Source: Hellea sp039977295 (GTDB lineage Bacteria > Pseudomonadota > Alphaproteobacteria > Caulobacterales > Maricaulaceae). Taken from it: 64,000 nt of DNA. Both the position numbers and the translations under genes were made by a program. This document shows, piece after piece, positions 1-8,523 of the stretch. Under the pieces are notes generated by a model. It saw only the letters and a list, made by a program, of their open reading frames with translations, had not been told where the DNA came from and made no database searches. The stretch lies in the NCBI GenBank assembly GCA_039977295.1, contig JBDWDN010000012.1, positions 186,001 to 250,000 of the forward strand, written 5' to 3'. Position 1 is the first letter of the stretch. The number at the start of each line of letters is the position of its first letter.

Positions 1-908
1 AAGTTACACCTGCTACGGCCCATGTTTTAGCTGAAGTCTTGAACAAGCATCTGCCCAAAGGCGTCTTTAACATGGTGCAAGGCGGCGGCGAAGTTGGTGC
101 GGCTTTATCTTCAGGCAAGATTGATGCGGTTTCTTTTACGGGATCTGTCTCTACGGGCCGTAAGATTGCGCAAGCGGCTATTCAGAACATGGCGCGCATT
201 CAGTGTGAGATGGGCAGTAAGAACCCTATCGTGATTACGAAAAATGCCGATATAGAGCTTGCTGTCGCGCAGACTATTCACGGCGCTTTTGGGGCGTCAG
301 GCCAGAAATGTACGGCGTCTTCGCGTTTAATGGTAGAAGCTTCAATTCATGATGAATTTGTTGAAAAGCTCGCAGCCGCAGCGGAAGCTAAGGTCGTGGG
401 TCACGCGCTAGCTGAAGATACAGAGCTTGGACCGATTGTCTCTGAATCTCAGATGACAAAAATTCTGGGCTATATGGATTTGGCCAAAAAGGAAGGCGCC
501 TCACTAGTGACAGGCGGAAAGCGCCTTGAGCGCGAGACTGAAGGTTACTTCCTCGCGCCGACCATATATACAGATACCAAGAATGATATGCGTGTGAACC
601 GTGAAGAAGTCTTCGGCCCCATGACCTGCATCATGAAAGTTGATAGCTATGAGGAAGGAATTGCTCTGGCAAATGATACTGAGTTTGGCCTCGCTGCCTC
701 AGTCATGACCAACTCACTTAAAGAAGCAGAGCACTTTAAACGCAATGCCAAATTTGGCAGCGTCTTGGTCAACCTTGCTACGGCAGGTCTTGATTATCAC
801 GTGCCCTTTGGCGGTCGCAATTCATCAAGCTATGGTCCAAGAGAGCAAGGCGAGCATGCCAAAGATTTCTACACGATACTGAAAACGGCTTACACAAACC
901 CAGGTTAA
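1..908 (+). CDS. Aldehyde dehydrogenase, C-terminal part (5' end outside window)
   Basis: NAD(P)-dependent aldehyde dehydrogenase superfamily; it oxidises an aldehyde to a carboxylic acid. The reading frame is open from base 3 and enters the window inside the cofactor-binding domain (VTPATAHVLAEVL), so about 300 of the usual 480-520 residues are visible. The catalytic glutamate lies in CEMGSKNP and the nucleophilic cysteine in GQKCTASS; the C-terminal oligomerisation region is complete. The sequence style resembles alpha-ketoglutaric semialdehyde dehydrogenases, but the substrate cannot be fixed from this part. The stop lies 3 nt before the next gene, so it is probably co-transcribed with the dipeptidase-like gene and belongs to the methylated-amine region. 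Confidence 0.9.
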   Translation, partial: VTPATAHVLAEVLNKHLPKGVFNMVQGGGEVGAALSSGKIDAVSFTGSVSTGRKIAQAAIQNMARIQCEMGSKNPIVITKNADIELAVAQTIHGAFGASGQKCTASSRLMVEASIHDEFVEKLAAAAEAKVVGHALAEDTELGPIVSESQMTKILGYMDLAKKEGASLVTGGKRLERETEGYFLAPTIYTDTKNDMRVNREEVFGPMTCIMKVDSYEEGIALANDTEFGLAASVMTNSLKEAEHFKRNAKFGSVLVNLATAGLDYHVPFGGRNSSSYGPREQGEHAKDFYTILKTAYTNPG

Positions 909-911
909 ATC

Positions 912-1889
912 ATGTTGATCATCGACGCTTTACAATATGTGAATTGGACTCGCGCGCTTTTTGAAGAGGCTCAAGCCGGCGGCGTTAATGCCATACATGT
1001 CACTATCAGCTATTGGGAGAATACCGAAGCGACGCTTGCTAATATAGGGGATTGGCGGCGGCGTTTCCGTGATCATTCTGACCTAATTATGCACGTCCGA
1101 ACGGGCGATGATATTCGTAAGGCTCAAAAGGATGGCAAAGTCGGAATTATCTTAGGCTTTCAAAACTGCTCGCCCATTGAGGATGATCTACGCAAAGTCG
1201 AGATGCTTCATGAGCAAGGTGTGCGTATCATGCAGCTGACCTATAATAATCAGAGTTTACTCGCGACAGGCTGTTATGAAGACGGCGATAGCGGGGTTAC
1301 GCGTTTCGGACGTGAGGTCATAAAAGAGATGAACCGCGTTGGTATGATTATCGATATGTCTCATAGCGCCGAGCATTCTACGCTGCAAACCATCGAGCTC
1401 TCGCAGCGCCCAATCGCTATTACCCATGCGAACCCCTCTCGTTGGCATGAAGCTTTGCGCAATAAGTCGGATGATGTTTTGAAGGCCCTTGGCGACAGCG
1501 GCGGTATGTTAGGGTTCTCGATGTATCCGTTTCACCTCAATAACGGCCCCGATTGCACCCTCGATGATTTTTGCGGCATGATTATGGATTGCGCCGAAGT
1601 GATGGGTGTCGACCATATTGGTATTGGCTCGGATCTTTGTCAGAACTGGGGTTATGAAACCTTGGAATGGATGCGCAGCGGCACATGGACTTTTAAGCCA
1701 GATTACGGTGAGGGCAGCGCGGCTAATGCCGATTGGCCAAGACAGCCCGATTGGTTTAGCTCGTCCAGAGATTTTGCTAATATTGCGTCTGGCCTGACGG
1801 ATAAAGGCATGTCCCAAGGTGATGTTGAAAAGGTAATGGGTCTCAACTGGCTCAATTTCTTTGCAACTGGTTTTGGCCCCGCAGAATAA
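912..1889 (+). CDS. M19 (membrane/renal dipeptidase-like) protein with altered metal site
   Basis: A 325-residue TIM-barrel protein of peptidase family M19, with typical motifs such as GCYEDGDSGVTRFG, IDMSH (about residue 150) and THANPSRW. In canonical M19 enzymes the N-terminal strand carries an HxD zinc pair and a later strand a bridging Glu. Here the corresponding positions read IDALQYVNW and GFQN, so part of the binuclear zinc site appears to be missing. From memory, similar proteins occur next to dimethylglycine/sarcosine catabolic genes in pseudomonads, which suggests a role on a small betaine-type compound rather than dipeptide cleavage; this is inference. There is no signal peptide, so it should be cytoplasmic. 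It sits 3 nt after the aldehyde dehydrogenase gene and 1 nt before the next gene. Confidence 0.8.
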   Translation: MLIIDALQYVNWTRALFEEAQAGGVNAIHVTISYWENTEATLANIGDWRRRFRDHSDLIMHVRTGDDIRKAQKDGKVGIILGFQNCSPIEDDLRKVEMLHEQGVRIMQLTYNNQSLLATGCYEDGDSGVTRFGREVIKEMNRVGMIIDMSHSAEHSTLQTIELSQRPIAITHANPSRWHEALRNKSDDVLKALGDSGGMLGFSMYPFHLNNGPDCTLDDFCGMIMDCAEVMGVDHIGIGSDLCQNWGYETLEWMRSGTWTFKPDYGEGSAANADWPRQPDWFSSSRDFANIASGLTDKGMSQGDVEKVMGLNWLNFFATGFGPAE

Positions 1890-1890
1890 T

Positions 1891-3597
1891 ATGAGCTTGC
1901 AGGCCTTAACAGCGGAGGGTCTTACTGCCTTTATGCGCCCCGCCGCAACGGTTATGGAGGCGTCTCGGCTTGGCTGTTTATACCCTTACCCTCTAAGTTT
2001 TATGCGGTCCTTACTGCGCCGCGTCATGAAGCAAAATTGGCAGATCACGCCCGAAATATTGTCTCTTAATGATGGGGGCTATGGTCATGCCGTTTATGAA
2101 ATCAAGACAGCTCGCGCTGTTTTCAGCTATGTAATTTTCGCTAAAAATCTTGAGGCGTCTAGCCGTAGCGACCGCGTCATTGCCGAAGATTGGGACATGA
2201 CAGTGACGCTGTGCGAAGGCAAGCTCGATGAGCTTCGTCTTGCAAAGCTAAAAGCCAATGTTCCCCTACAGGAAAAGGGCCGTGTTGATACAAGCTGCTT
2301 TGTTCTTTCGCGCGCCAATAAAAGCGTTCGAAATTTTGAAGCCGTTGTCGCGAGGCTCGCAGCGGGAGAGCAGCCAGACTTGGACGAAATGGCTAAGGTG
2401 GGTTATCTTTACCGCACCACAGCTGTCTACGGCTCAGGCAAGTTTGGCATGGCGGATTGGGATAAAGTTAAATCACGTTGGCCAGACTTTTGCTCCCCCT
2501 TTGATGCAGAGATGTTTTCGTGCTGGATGATCCGCCATTTCAGTTTGGCGCAAGCTGATTATGTCGCCGCGCGCCGCGCGCCGGAGACGGCCGTAAAAAT
2601 GGATGATAAAATTAAACGCTATGTTGGCATTGGCAATGCAACAGGCTTGGGTATGGCACCATACCTCATTAATCACCCGTTATTGATCAATAATTGGATA
2701 GAGGTCCGCGAAACGGCATTGGCGCGGGTTTTGTCTTCTGGCGTAGCTGATGACAGCTCTCGCGGAAATTTCAAATGTTTGATCTTAAAGGCCATGCAGC
2801 ATTTGGACGAGATTTCTACAGATAATGAAGATCAAAATAAGCTCAATGCCAATGCCCGCAAAGATATAGGCGAGGCTTTGGAGTGGTTTGAAGGCCGCAC
2901 AGTATCAAACTGGAACGAGGTTATAGACTATGCCACGTCCAATTTAAGTATTGAAGCACAAGAACTTCTAAACGTAATCTTGTTGGAGCTTTATCCTGAC
3001 TTGATCACTGATTTAGAAAGCCGCTTATCTGTTGACGAAGTTTACTCATTAAAGGGAAATATGAAGGCTAAGGCCTTAAAATCTTTGATCGAGACGCACT
3101 ATGACTGGGCGCTAAATATTGATTATTCGGACCCCAAGACACAGGGTATTTTCTGGTATCGTTCTGAAGAGAAAATGGAGCCGCGTTTGGGCCAAAGATT
3201 TGAAGAACCAGGGGCTGGGAGTGAGATGCTTCTGGGGATTGGTTGGTATGTTTGCGAATGCTACCGAGAGCTCCTGGCATATATAGAGGCGCAGGGCCCT
3301 GAGGCTTTGACGGCGCGTTTTGTATTTGAGCATCCGCAGCACCGTTATATTTCGCGTCGCATGCAAACTATGGCCAAGACCCGTTACGGCGAAATTCGGA
3401 TTAATGCTATTGATCTAGATGTTTTGCCCATACAATTATTGCGGTGTAAGTTATCCTTTTTTGGCGTTGGAAAATTTGATCCGCGCTCGCGTATGTGGGT
3501 GCGTAACACGATGTTTCAGGGTGCCCCTTTGGTATCAGATATCGGTAAAAACATGGACGACACATGGTGTTTCCCAATTCGCCCTGACGCCGCCTGA
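1891..3597 (+). CDS. Conserved-looking protein of unknown function, 568 aa
   Basis: I do not recognise a family. The ATG at 1891 directly follows the stop of the dipeptidase-like gene; a TTG 30 nt upstream would overlap that gene and is less likely. The protein has no signal peptide or membrane segment and looks like a soluble mixed alpha/beta cytoplasmic protein. Recognisable patches are a Gly-rich GIGNATGLGMAPYLINHP stretch (about residue 250) and a C-terminal half rich in aromatic residues and Cys. It overlaps the next start codon by one base (TGATG type), so the two products are probably made together. The neighbours suggest a role in methylated-amine catabolism, but nothing in the sequence gives a reaction. 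Confidence 0.75.
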   Translation: MSLQALTAEGLTAFMRPAATVMEASRLGCLYPYPLSFMRSLLRRVMKQNWQITPEILSLNDGGYGHAVYEIKTARAVFSYVIFAKNLEASSRSDRVIAEDWDMTVTLCEGKLDELRLAKLKANVPLQEKGRVDTSCFVLSRANKSVRNFEAVVARLAAGEQPDLDEMAKVGYLYRTTAVYGSGKFGMADWDKVKSRWPDFCSPFDAEMFSCWMIRHFSLAQADYVAARRAPETAVKMDDKIKRYVGIGNATGLGMAPYLINHPLLINNWIEVRETALARVLSSGVADDSSRGNFKCLILKAMQHLDEISTDNEDQNKLNANARKDIGEALEWFEGRTVSNWNEVIDYATSNLSIEAQELLNVILLELYPDLITDLESRLSVDEVYSLKGNMKAKALKSLIETHYDWALNIDYSDPKTQGIFWYRSEEKMEPRLGQRFEEPGAGSEMLLGIGWYVCECYRELLAYIEAQGPEALTARFVFEHPQHRYISRRMQTMAKTRYGEIRINAIDLDVLPIQLLRCKLSFFGVGKFDPRSRMWVRNTMFQGAPLVSDIGKNMDDTWCFPIRPDAA

Positions 3598-4352
3598 TGA
3601 CGAGTACGGCGGAGTTATATCTGTCATTGAATGAGCTGCGCGCGCTGATGCGGCGGACCTATGAGGCGCTTTATCATCATGGATATGATTTTGCCGTGAT
3701 GGCGCGGTCTTGTTTATGGCTTGAAGCGCATGGCCTTGACGGAATCGGGCTTATCCTTCGAAGTTTGCCGGATTTAGAAACGCCTTGCCGGGACATAGAA
3801 CTTTTTGATCTCACTCCGAACCATTTTAAAGTCGAAGGGCGAGGGCGATGTCTCATTCCATTTGTGAACGCCGCTGCTGACCTCGCTATTGCTGCCGCGC
3901 AAGACAGCGGCATCGGCACAATCGATATTTTAAACGTGTTTGGGCGTTTGAATATTTTTTCCGCCCTCAAGAAGTCCGCGCGCTTGAACCTTTATGCAGC
4001 AGCTATTTGGTATGACGCTGGCGAGAAGCGAACGCATATTTTATGGCTTAAATCATCCAAAGAATTACCTGATTACTATATCTTAAACGAAACCCATCAG
4101 GGGCCTTGGGGCGAGTCTGGGCTGCGTTTTGTCTGCGCGGAGAGCGCGGAAACTGTCACGCAAAATGTTCGCGCCGTTTTGTCTGAAGACGTCGTGCCAC
4201 ATAAAACAGGGGCGCAATTTTCGGCCGCTTATGAGGGGGCATTGGAAGGCGGAATTGCTGTTTCCCGAGAGACTTACGCTCAGCTTAATGAAATCGCAGA
4301 CCGATTGCTCGTTCCAGCGACCGACGCCTCTCGAATGGGGGCTGGCGAATGA
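3597..4352 (+). CDS. DUF3726-like protein, 251 aa
   Basis: The N-terminus (LSLNELRALMRRTYEALYHHGYD...) resembles the DUF3726 family of alphaproteobacteria, which begins with a SLNE motif followed by a helix; this is recognition from memory at moderate certainty. Function is unknown. No signal peptide, metal motif or membrane helix is visible. The start ATG overlaps the stop of the upstream 568-residue protein (ATGA), so the pair is translationally coupled. About 150 nt separate it from the dimethylglycine dehydrogenase-like gene, where a promoter candidate lies, so it is probably the last gene of the first operon. Confidence 0.65.
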   Translation: MTSTAELYLSLNELRALMRRTYEALYHHGYDFAVMARSCLWLEAHGLDGIGLILRSLPDLETPCRDIELFDLTPNHFKVEGRGRCLIPFVNAAADLAIAAAQDSGIGTIDILNVFGRLNIFSALKKSARLNLYAAAIWYDAGEKRTHILWLKSSKELPDYYILNETHQGPWGESGLRFVCAESAETVTQNVRAVLSEDVVPHKTGAQFSAAYEGALEGGIAVSRETYAQLNEIADRLLVPATDASRMGAGE

Positions 4353-4403
4353 GCGGTGATGGCTGTTTTAACCATTAATAGCCCTAATGTCTCATGTCAC
4401 AAA

Positions 4404-4431
4404 TTGACAGCTAGGGGCGTTCGGAAATAAT
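4404..4431 (+). promoter_or_regulatory. Candidate sigma70-type promoter ahead of the dmgdh-sox operon
   Basis: TTGACA at 4404-4409 and AATAAT at 4426-4431 are separated by 16 nt, 70-95 nt upstream of the ATG at 4500. A short inverted repeat (TCAGCC/GGCTGA) lies in the presumed leader at about 4445-4466. Position and sequence fit a housekeeping promoter, but there is no other evidence. Confidence 0.35.
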
Positions 4432-4499
4432 GCGGCAACACACTCAGCCTTTACGTGAGGGCTGAATTTAAACCGTATCTGCACATAAAGGTTCTCTCT

Positions 4500-6947
4500 A
4501 TGAGTGACATTCAATCAACAGCCAAAGTTGTCGTCATTGGCGGCGGTGTGGTCGGTGTTTCGACCCTTTATCATCTTGTCAAAAAGGGATGGACAGATGT
4601 CTGCCTGATTGAGCGTAAAGAACTAACTTCTGGATCAACATGGCATGCTGCCGGCCTGCTGCCGCTCTTTAATATGAGCTATTCTGTGGGACAGCTCCAT
4701 AAATATTCGGTGGAGCTTTATAAAAGTCTTAGCGAAGAAACGGGCCAAGATGTGGGTATTCGCCCTGTCTCAAATATTCGCCTCGCGACGAACCAAGACC
4801 GTATGGATGAGTATTTGCAATATGCGGGCGTGGCGCAGACAATCGGTGTTGAAGTTGAATTCATGACCCCAGAAGAAGTTGTCGAGATTTGGCCCTTTGC
4901 CAAGAAAGACGGCTTGATTGGGGCGATGCGTCATCCCGAAGACGGCTATGTGCAGCCTGCGGATTTAACGCAAGCTTTTGCCAAAGGCGCGCGCGCTGGC
5001 GGGGCTAAAATTCACCGTTACACATCTGTAACTGGGATCGAGCAGCTTGATGATGGGATGTGGAAAGTCAAAACAGATAAGGGCGACATCGTTTGTGAGC
5101 ACGTTGTGTCTTGCACGGGTTCCTTTGCGCGTAAAACAGGGGAAATGATTGGCCTGGATATCCCTGTCGTGCCCGTTGAGCATCAATATATCGTCACAGA
5201 GTCTCATCCTGATATTGTCGCGCGCCGAAAAAACGGTGAGCCTGAGCTCGGCGTGCTGCGCGAATCTGATGGGTCTTGGTATATGCGCGAAGAAGCAGGC
5301 GGCCTTATCCTTGGGCCTTATGAGCACGGCGCGCCAGCTTGTTATGTTGACGGGCCTGATGATCAATCTGAATATGAGCTATTCCAAGAAGATATTGACC
5401 GTTTAATGCCCCATATTGAAAGCGCGATTCACCGCGTGCCTATATTTGAAGAGCTTGGCATCAAGAAAGTTTATAATGGCGCGATTGCTTATACGCCAGA
5501 TGGTAACCCGATTGTTGGCCCTGCCTGGGATAAGAAAAATTTCTGGCTTAATGAGGGTCATAGTTTTGGCATCACGGCTGCTGGCGGCGCTGGCTGGCAG
5601 CTCGCGGAATGGATTGTCGAGGGCGAACCTACCGTTGATATGATGGGTGTCGATCCGCGCCGTTTCGGGCCATATGCGACGAAGTCTTATTTGATCGAAA
5701 AAAATGAAGAAGCTTACGCAGATGTCTTCGAGATTCATTATCCTGATGAAGAACGCGCCGCGGCGCGGCCTCTACGGACCTCACCTTGCTATGAGCGTAT
5801 GAAAGAGAAAGGCGCTGTCTTTGGTCAGCTCTTTGGCTGGGAGCGTCCGAACTGGTTTGCGCCAGAAGGCGTCGAGCAAAAAGACGATTGGTCTTTCCGC
5901 CGCTCAAGCTATTTCGAGCATGTTGGCAATGAATGTAAAAATGTCGCCGAGAATGTAGGGCTGCTAGATATGACGGCTTTTGCTAAATGCCGCATTGAAG
6001 GTAAGGGCGCTGCGAAATGGCTCAATACCATGCTGGCGCAGAAAATGCCTGTGCGTGCTGGTAAACTTGCACTCTGTCATGGTCTAACCTTCAAAGGCGG
6101 CGTGCATTCTGAATTCACTGTGCAGCGTGAGTCTAAGACGAGTTTCTACCTTGTTTCTGCGGGCGCTTATCATCGCCTTGATCATGATTGGCTCCGCAAG
6201 CACCTTCCTGATGATGGCTCTGTTATTATGACGGACCTCACTAATTCGATGGGTGTATTTGTCGTGGCAGGTCCAAAAGCGCGTGATTTGCTACAGCCGA
6301 TAACAGGCGCAAATCTGTCGAATGAAAGCTTCCCATGGCTAACGGCGCAAGAAACTTATGTGGGGCACGCGCCAGTGAAGCTTGCGCGGGTTAACTTCGT
6401 GGGTGAGCTTGGCTGGGAAATTCATCATCCGATTGAGTATCAAAACCACATCTTTGATGTGCTGTTTAAACATGGCGAAAAGCATGGCCTGAAACCTTTC
6501 GGTATTCGCGCTATGGACTCCATGCGGCTTGAAAAATCCTACCGCTTGGTAGGGACTGAAATGTCAATTGAATATGCGGCCTATGAATCTGGATTGCACC
6601 GCTTTGTGAATATGAAGAAGAAAGAAAACTTCATGGGCAAAGAGGGATTGCTTGACTGGGAAAAACGCGGCTTTGAAAACGCTTTCGTAACCCTCGAAGT
6701 GATGGATGTTGATGACGCCGATGTGATTGGAAATAACCCGATTTACAAGGACGGAGAGGTTATTGGCCGCGCAACGGGCGGCGGTTTTGGCTGGCGTATG
6801 AATGCGTCACTGGCTTTGGCCATGGTGCATCCCTCTCAATCAGAGATCGGTAATGATTTGGAGATTGAAATTCTGGGCAAGCGCTATAAATGCCGTGTGC
6901 TTGAGGACAGTCCTCACGACCCAACAAATGAAAAACTGAGAAGCTAA
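4500..6947 (+). CDS. GcvT-fused FAD-dependent dimethylglycine/sarcosine dehydrogenase-like enzyme
   Basis: An 815-residue two-part flavoenzyme. Residues about 8-375 form a DAO-type FAD domain (VVIGGGVVGVSTLYHL). It carries the GSTWHAAGL motif, whose His holds covalent FAD in dimethylglycine and sarcosine dehydrogenases. About residues 380-435 are the linker domain, and 440-810 a GcvT aminomethyltransferase domain that binds tetrahydrofolate. It would oxidatively demethylate dimethylglycine (or a related N-methyl compound) and pass the carbon to THF as methylene-THF. I chose ATG 4500 because the protein then starts MSDIQSTAKVVVIGGG; a GTG at 4455 would add an unlikely 15 residues. It lies 5 nt from soxB, so dimethylglycine and sarcosine steps are probably encoded in one operon. 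The exact substrate is inferred. Confidence 0.85.
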   Translation: MSDIQSTAKVVVIGGGVVGVSTLYHLVKKGWTDVCLIERKELTSGSTWHAAGLLPLFNMSYSVGQLHKYSVELYKSLSEETGQDVGIRPVSNIRLATNQDRMDEYLQYAGVAQTIGVEVEFMTPEEVVEIWPFAKKDGLIGAMRHPEDGYVQPADLTQAFAKGARAGGAKIHRYTSVTGIEQLDDGMWKVKTDKGDIVCEHVVSCTGSFARKTGEMIGLDIPVVPVEHQYIVTESHPDIVARRKNGEPELGVLRESDGSWYMREEAGGLILGPYEHGAPACYVDGPDDQSEYELFQEDIDRLMPHIESAIHRVPIFEELGIKKVYNGAIAYTPDGNPIVGPAWDKKNFWLNEGHSFGITAAGGAGWQLAEWIVEGEPTVDMMGVDPRRFGPYATKSYLIEKNEEAYADVFEIHYPDEERAAARPLRTSPCYERMKEKGAVFGQLFGWERPNWFAPEGVEQKDDWSFRRSSYFEHVGNECKNVAENVGLLDMTAFAKCRIEGKGAAKWLNTMLAQKMPVRAGKLALCHGLTFKGGVHSEFTVQRESKTSFYLVSAGAYHRLDHDWLRKHLPDDGSVIMTDLTNSMGVFVVAGPKARDLLQPITGANLSNESFPWLTAQETYVGHAPVKLARVNFVGELGWEIHHPIEYQNHIFDVLFKHGEKHGLKPFGIRAMDSMRLEKSYRLVGTEMSIEYAAYESGLHRFVNMKKKENFMGKEGLLDWEKRGFENAFVTLEVMDVDDADVIGNNPIYKDGEVIGRATGGGFGWRMNASLALAMVHPSQSEIGNDLEIEILGKRYKCRVLEDSPHDPTNEKLRS

Positions 6948-6952
6948 GCCAC

Positions 6953-8203
6953 ATGAAATTCTCTGCCGCTAGCCTTTTCGCGAATGCATTGTCTGGTCAT
7001 AAGAAATGGCCTGCGCAATTTCCCGATAAAGAGCCGAAAAAAGAATATGACGCCATCATCGTCGGCGGCGGCGGCCATGGTTTGGGCGCGGCTTACTACC
7101 TCGCGAGCAAATACGGCATCACCAATGTCGCCGTGCTTGAAAAGGGCTGGATTGGCGGCGGGAATACGGGGCGTAATACGACGATTATTCGCTCTAACTA
7201 TCTCTTTGACGAAAGCGCGGCGCTTTATGATCATGCGGTGGATTTGTGGGACGGGCTTAGCCAAGAATTGAATTATAACGTCATGTTTTCGAAACGCGGC
7301 GTGTTGATGCTGGCGCATAATGTCCATGATGTGCAGAGCTTTCAGCGTCATGTTTATTCTAACCGTCTTAACGGCGTTGATAATAAGTGGCTATCGCCCG
7401 AAGAGTGTAAAGCCTTCTGTCCGCCGCTCGATCTTTCACCCAACCGCCGCTATCCCGTTTTGGGCGGCGCACTTCAAAGGCGGGCAGGGACAGCGCGTCA
7501 TGACAGTGTAGCTTGGGGTTACGCGCGCGCGGCTTCAAAGCTCGGCGTAGATATTATTCAAAACTGTATGGTTACAGGCATTCGCCGCGGCCCCGACGGC
7601 GCGGTGCAAGGCGTGGAAACCGCAAAAGGCTTTATTGGGACGAAGAAGCTTGGCGTGTCTGCTGCGGGTAATACCTCCGTTGTGATGGATATGGCGGGGT
7701 TAAGGTTCCCGCTGGAAAGTTACCCCCTTCAGGCACTTGTCTCTGAACCTGTGAAGCCCGTTTTCCCTTGCGTGGTCATGTCCAATGCCGTTCATGCTTA
7801 TATAAGTCAGTCGGATAAGGGTGAGCTGGTTATTGGGGCGGGAACCGATCAATATACAAGCTACAGTCAACGCGGTCCGCTGCATTTGCAAGAGCATAAC
7901 CTGATGTCGATATGCGAGATTTTTCCAATTTTCAAACGTATGCGCATGCTGCGTTCTTGGGGCGGTATTGTGGACGTGACGCCAGATCGCTCACCTATCG
8001 TTGGCAAGACGCCCGTTCAAGGGCTTTATGTGAATTGCGGCTGGGGCACGGGCGGGTTTAAGGCCACGCCAGGCGCGGCGAATATGCTTGCCTATACTAT
8101 AGCGCATGACGCGCCGCATAAAATTAACGCGCCCTTCAATCTTGACCGCTTCATTGGTGGCCGTTTGATTGATGAAGCTGCCGCCGCTGCAGTGGCGCAT
8201 TAG
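6953..8203 (+). CDS. soxB: Sarcosine oxidase subunit beta (copy 1)
   Basis: A 416-residue DAO-fold flavoprotein subunit of heterotetrameric sarcosine oxidase. The FAD motif is IIVGGGGHGLGAAYYLA (from about residue 33). The GTARHDSVAWGYAR segment contains the His to which FMN is covalently bound in this family. It oxidises sarcosine to glycine, feeding methylene-THF together with SoxA. The gene is followed at 11 nt by soxD in the classical order soxB-soxD-soxA-soxG. A second, divergent set lies at 35.5-40.4 kb. Confidence 0.95.
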   Translation: MKFSAASLFANALSGHKKWPAQFPDKEPKKEYDAIIVGGGGHGLGAAYYLASKYGITNVAVLEKGWIGGGNTGRNTTIIRSNYLFDESAALYDHAVDLWDGLSQELNYNVMFSKRGVLMLAHNVHDVQSFQRHVYSNRLNGVDNKWLSPEECKAFCPPLDLSPNRRYPVLGGALQRRAGTARHDSVAWGYARAASKLGVDIIQNCMVTGIRRGPDGAVQGVETAKGFIGTKKLGVSAAGNTSVVMDMAGLRFPLESYPLQALVSEPVKPVFPCVVMSNAVHAYISQSDKGELVIGAGTDQYTSYSQRGPLHLQEHNLMSICEIFPIFKRMRMLRSWGGIVDVTPDRSPIVGKTPVQGLYVNCGWGTGGFKATPGAANMLAYTIAHDAPHKINAPFNLDRFIGGRLIDEAAAAAVAH

Positions 8204-8214
8204 GAGGGTATGAG

Positions 8215-8523
8215 ATGTTATTAATTCACTGTCCCTATTGCGACGAAAAACGTGCTGAGATTGAATTTGCCTATGCAGGTGAAGCTCATATCGCAAGGCC
8301 CAATGCGGCAACGCAAGGCGAGATGAGCGATGAAGATTGGTCCCAATATATGTTTATTCGCCAAAACGCCCGCGGCGAGCATGCCGAGCGTTGGTGGCAT
8401 AATGCGGGCTGTAACATGTTCTTCAATGCCATCCGGAATACAGTCACGGATAAGTTCGTGATGAGTTATAAAATGGGTCAAAAACGTCCAAGTACAAAGC
8501 AGATTGAGGCCGCTAAAAAGTGA
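8215..8523 (+). CDS. soxD: Sarcosine oxidase subunit delta (copy 1), zinc-site intact
   Basis: A 102-residue small subunit of heterotetrameric sarcosine oxidase. It has the usual zinc ligands: C6 and C9 in HCPYC, then H62 and C66 in WWHNAGC. GGAGG at 8203-8207 is well placed for the ATG at 8215 and rules out the out-of-frame ATG at 8210. The stop overlaps the GTG start of soxA by 4 nt. The second copy in this window (38848-39138) has lost the cysteines, which makes this copy a useful reference. Confidence 0.93.
   Translation: MLLIHCPYCDEKRAEIEFAYAGEAHIARPNAATQGEMSDEDWSQYMFIRQNARGEHAERWWHNAGCNMFFNAIRNTVTDKFVMSYKMGQKRPSTKQIEAAKK

Noticed and set aside
4455..4499. Upstream GTG start for the dimethylglycine dehydrogenase-like gene
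   Set aside because: The added 15 residues are not like the family N-terminus, whereas ATG 4500 places the FAD motif at the usual distance.
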